Source: Candidatus Bathyarchaeota archaeon (GTDB lineage: Archaea; Thermoproteota; Bathyarchaeia; TCS64). Taken from it: a stretch of DNA of 5,825 nt. A model generated the notes under the pieces. The model saw only the letters and a program-made list of their open reading frames with translations, ran no database searches and was not told the DNA's origin. The first letter of the stretch is position 1, and each line of letters starts with the position of its first letter. Positions 5,630 to 5,825 of this stretch are shown here, piece after piece. The DNA lies in NCBI GenBank assembly GCA_026014515.1, contig JAOZIG010000198.1, positions 1-5,825 of the forward strand. Reading direction: 5' to 3'. The translations under genes were made by a program, and so were the position numbers.

Positions 5630-5825
5630 ATGGGCGAATCAGCTTCACCGAGAACAAAAGCTACTCTTGAGGCGGTTCTCGTGACATTTCTATGGTCATC
5701 ATCCTACATCTTTACCAAGTTTGGGTTAACAGACATCCAGCCGCTGACCCTTGTTGGACTTAGGTACCTCATAGCATCAATTGTATTGGTACCAATAGCC
5801 CTGAACCGTGGAGAACACAAAAAAC
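5630..5825 (+). CDS. EamA/DMT-family membrane transporter, 3'-truncated
   Basis: These are the first 65 codons of an integral membrane protein; the rest lies beyond the right edge. After a short polar N-terminus (MGESASPRTK), residues about 13-31 form transmembrane segment 1 with LWSSSYIFTKFGL, the characteristic EamA opening. Residues about 39-58 form segment 2 with the L-R-Y-L motif typical of the second helix of EamA proteins. A basic loop (NRGEHKK) follows. Full-length members have ten membrane helices in two EamA repeats and move amino acids, nucleotide-sugar-like molecules or other small metabolites across the cytoplasmic membrane; the substrate here is unknown. ATG 5630 is the natural start, because it precedes segment 1 by a normal distance and lies 25 bases from a TATA-like box. 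The gene is divergent from the RidA-family gene. Confidence 0.85.
   Translation, partial: MGESASPRTKATLEAVLVTFLWSSSYIFTKFGLTDIQPLTLVGLRYLIASIVLVPIALNRGEHKK

Noticed and set aside
1..5825. A defence island, CRISPR array, mobile element, tRNA or rRNA
   Set aside because: I saw no transposase, integrase, nuclease, toxin-antitoxin pair, regularly spaced repeats or tRNA-like cloverleaf. The genes are metabolic and housekeeping in type.

Overview
The window looks archaeal. Most genes are single transcription units with an A/T-rich TATA-like element centred about 24-29 bases before the start codon. No Shine-Dalgarno sequence stands at the usual distance, which is the pattern of leaderless archaeal transcripts. 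Transcript ends carry oligo-T tracts. Base composition is roughly balanced and arginine codons mix AGG/AGA with CGT/CGC. I cannot fix the phylum from this sequence alone. There is no rRNA, tRNA, CRISPR array or insertion sequence.

Layout, left to right: (1) an M28-family zinc aminopeptidase on +, with its 5' end cut off by the window edge and all metal ligands present; (2) an intergenic stretch with two terminator-like structures, oligo-T runs and a C9 homopolymer; (3) an FAD-dependent phytoene-desaturase/amine-oxidase-like oxidoreductase on +; (4) a flavodoxin-family protein on -; (5) a 111-residue uncharacterised protein on + with a C-x27-H-x3-C-x2-C zinc-finger-like motif and a C-terminal helix; (6) a classical NAD-type short-chain dehydrogenase on -; (7) a 113-residue protein on + made almost entirely of two SH3-like repeats; (8) a RidA/YjgF-family protein on -; (9) the first 65 codons of an EamA/DMT-family membrane transporter on +, running off the right edge.

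From the FAD enzyme onward, the genes alternate strand one by one (+ - + - + - +). Divergent pairs share compact 72-108 bp promoter regions with a TATA-like box for each direction. Convergent pairs are packed tail to tail: 19 bp apart, overlapping by 6 bp, and overlapping by 4 bp on a shared CTAG that gives TAG stops on both strands. There is no operon here, so no pathway can be inferred from co-transcription. Three of the proteins are redox enzymes or carriers (FAD oxidoreductase, flavodoxin, dehydrogenase), but they sit on opposite strands. The most plausible functional pairing is RidA with the EamA exporter, through their shared promoter region, and this is only an inference. I see no clear new multi-gene system. 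The least explained genes are the zinc-finger-like protein and the tandem-SH3 protein.
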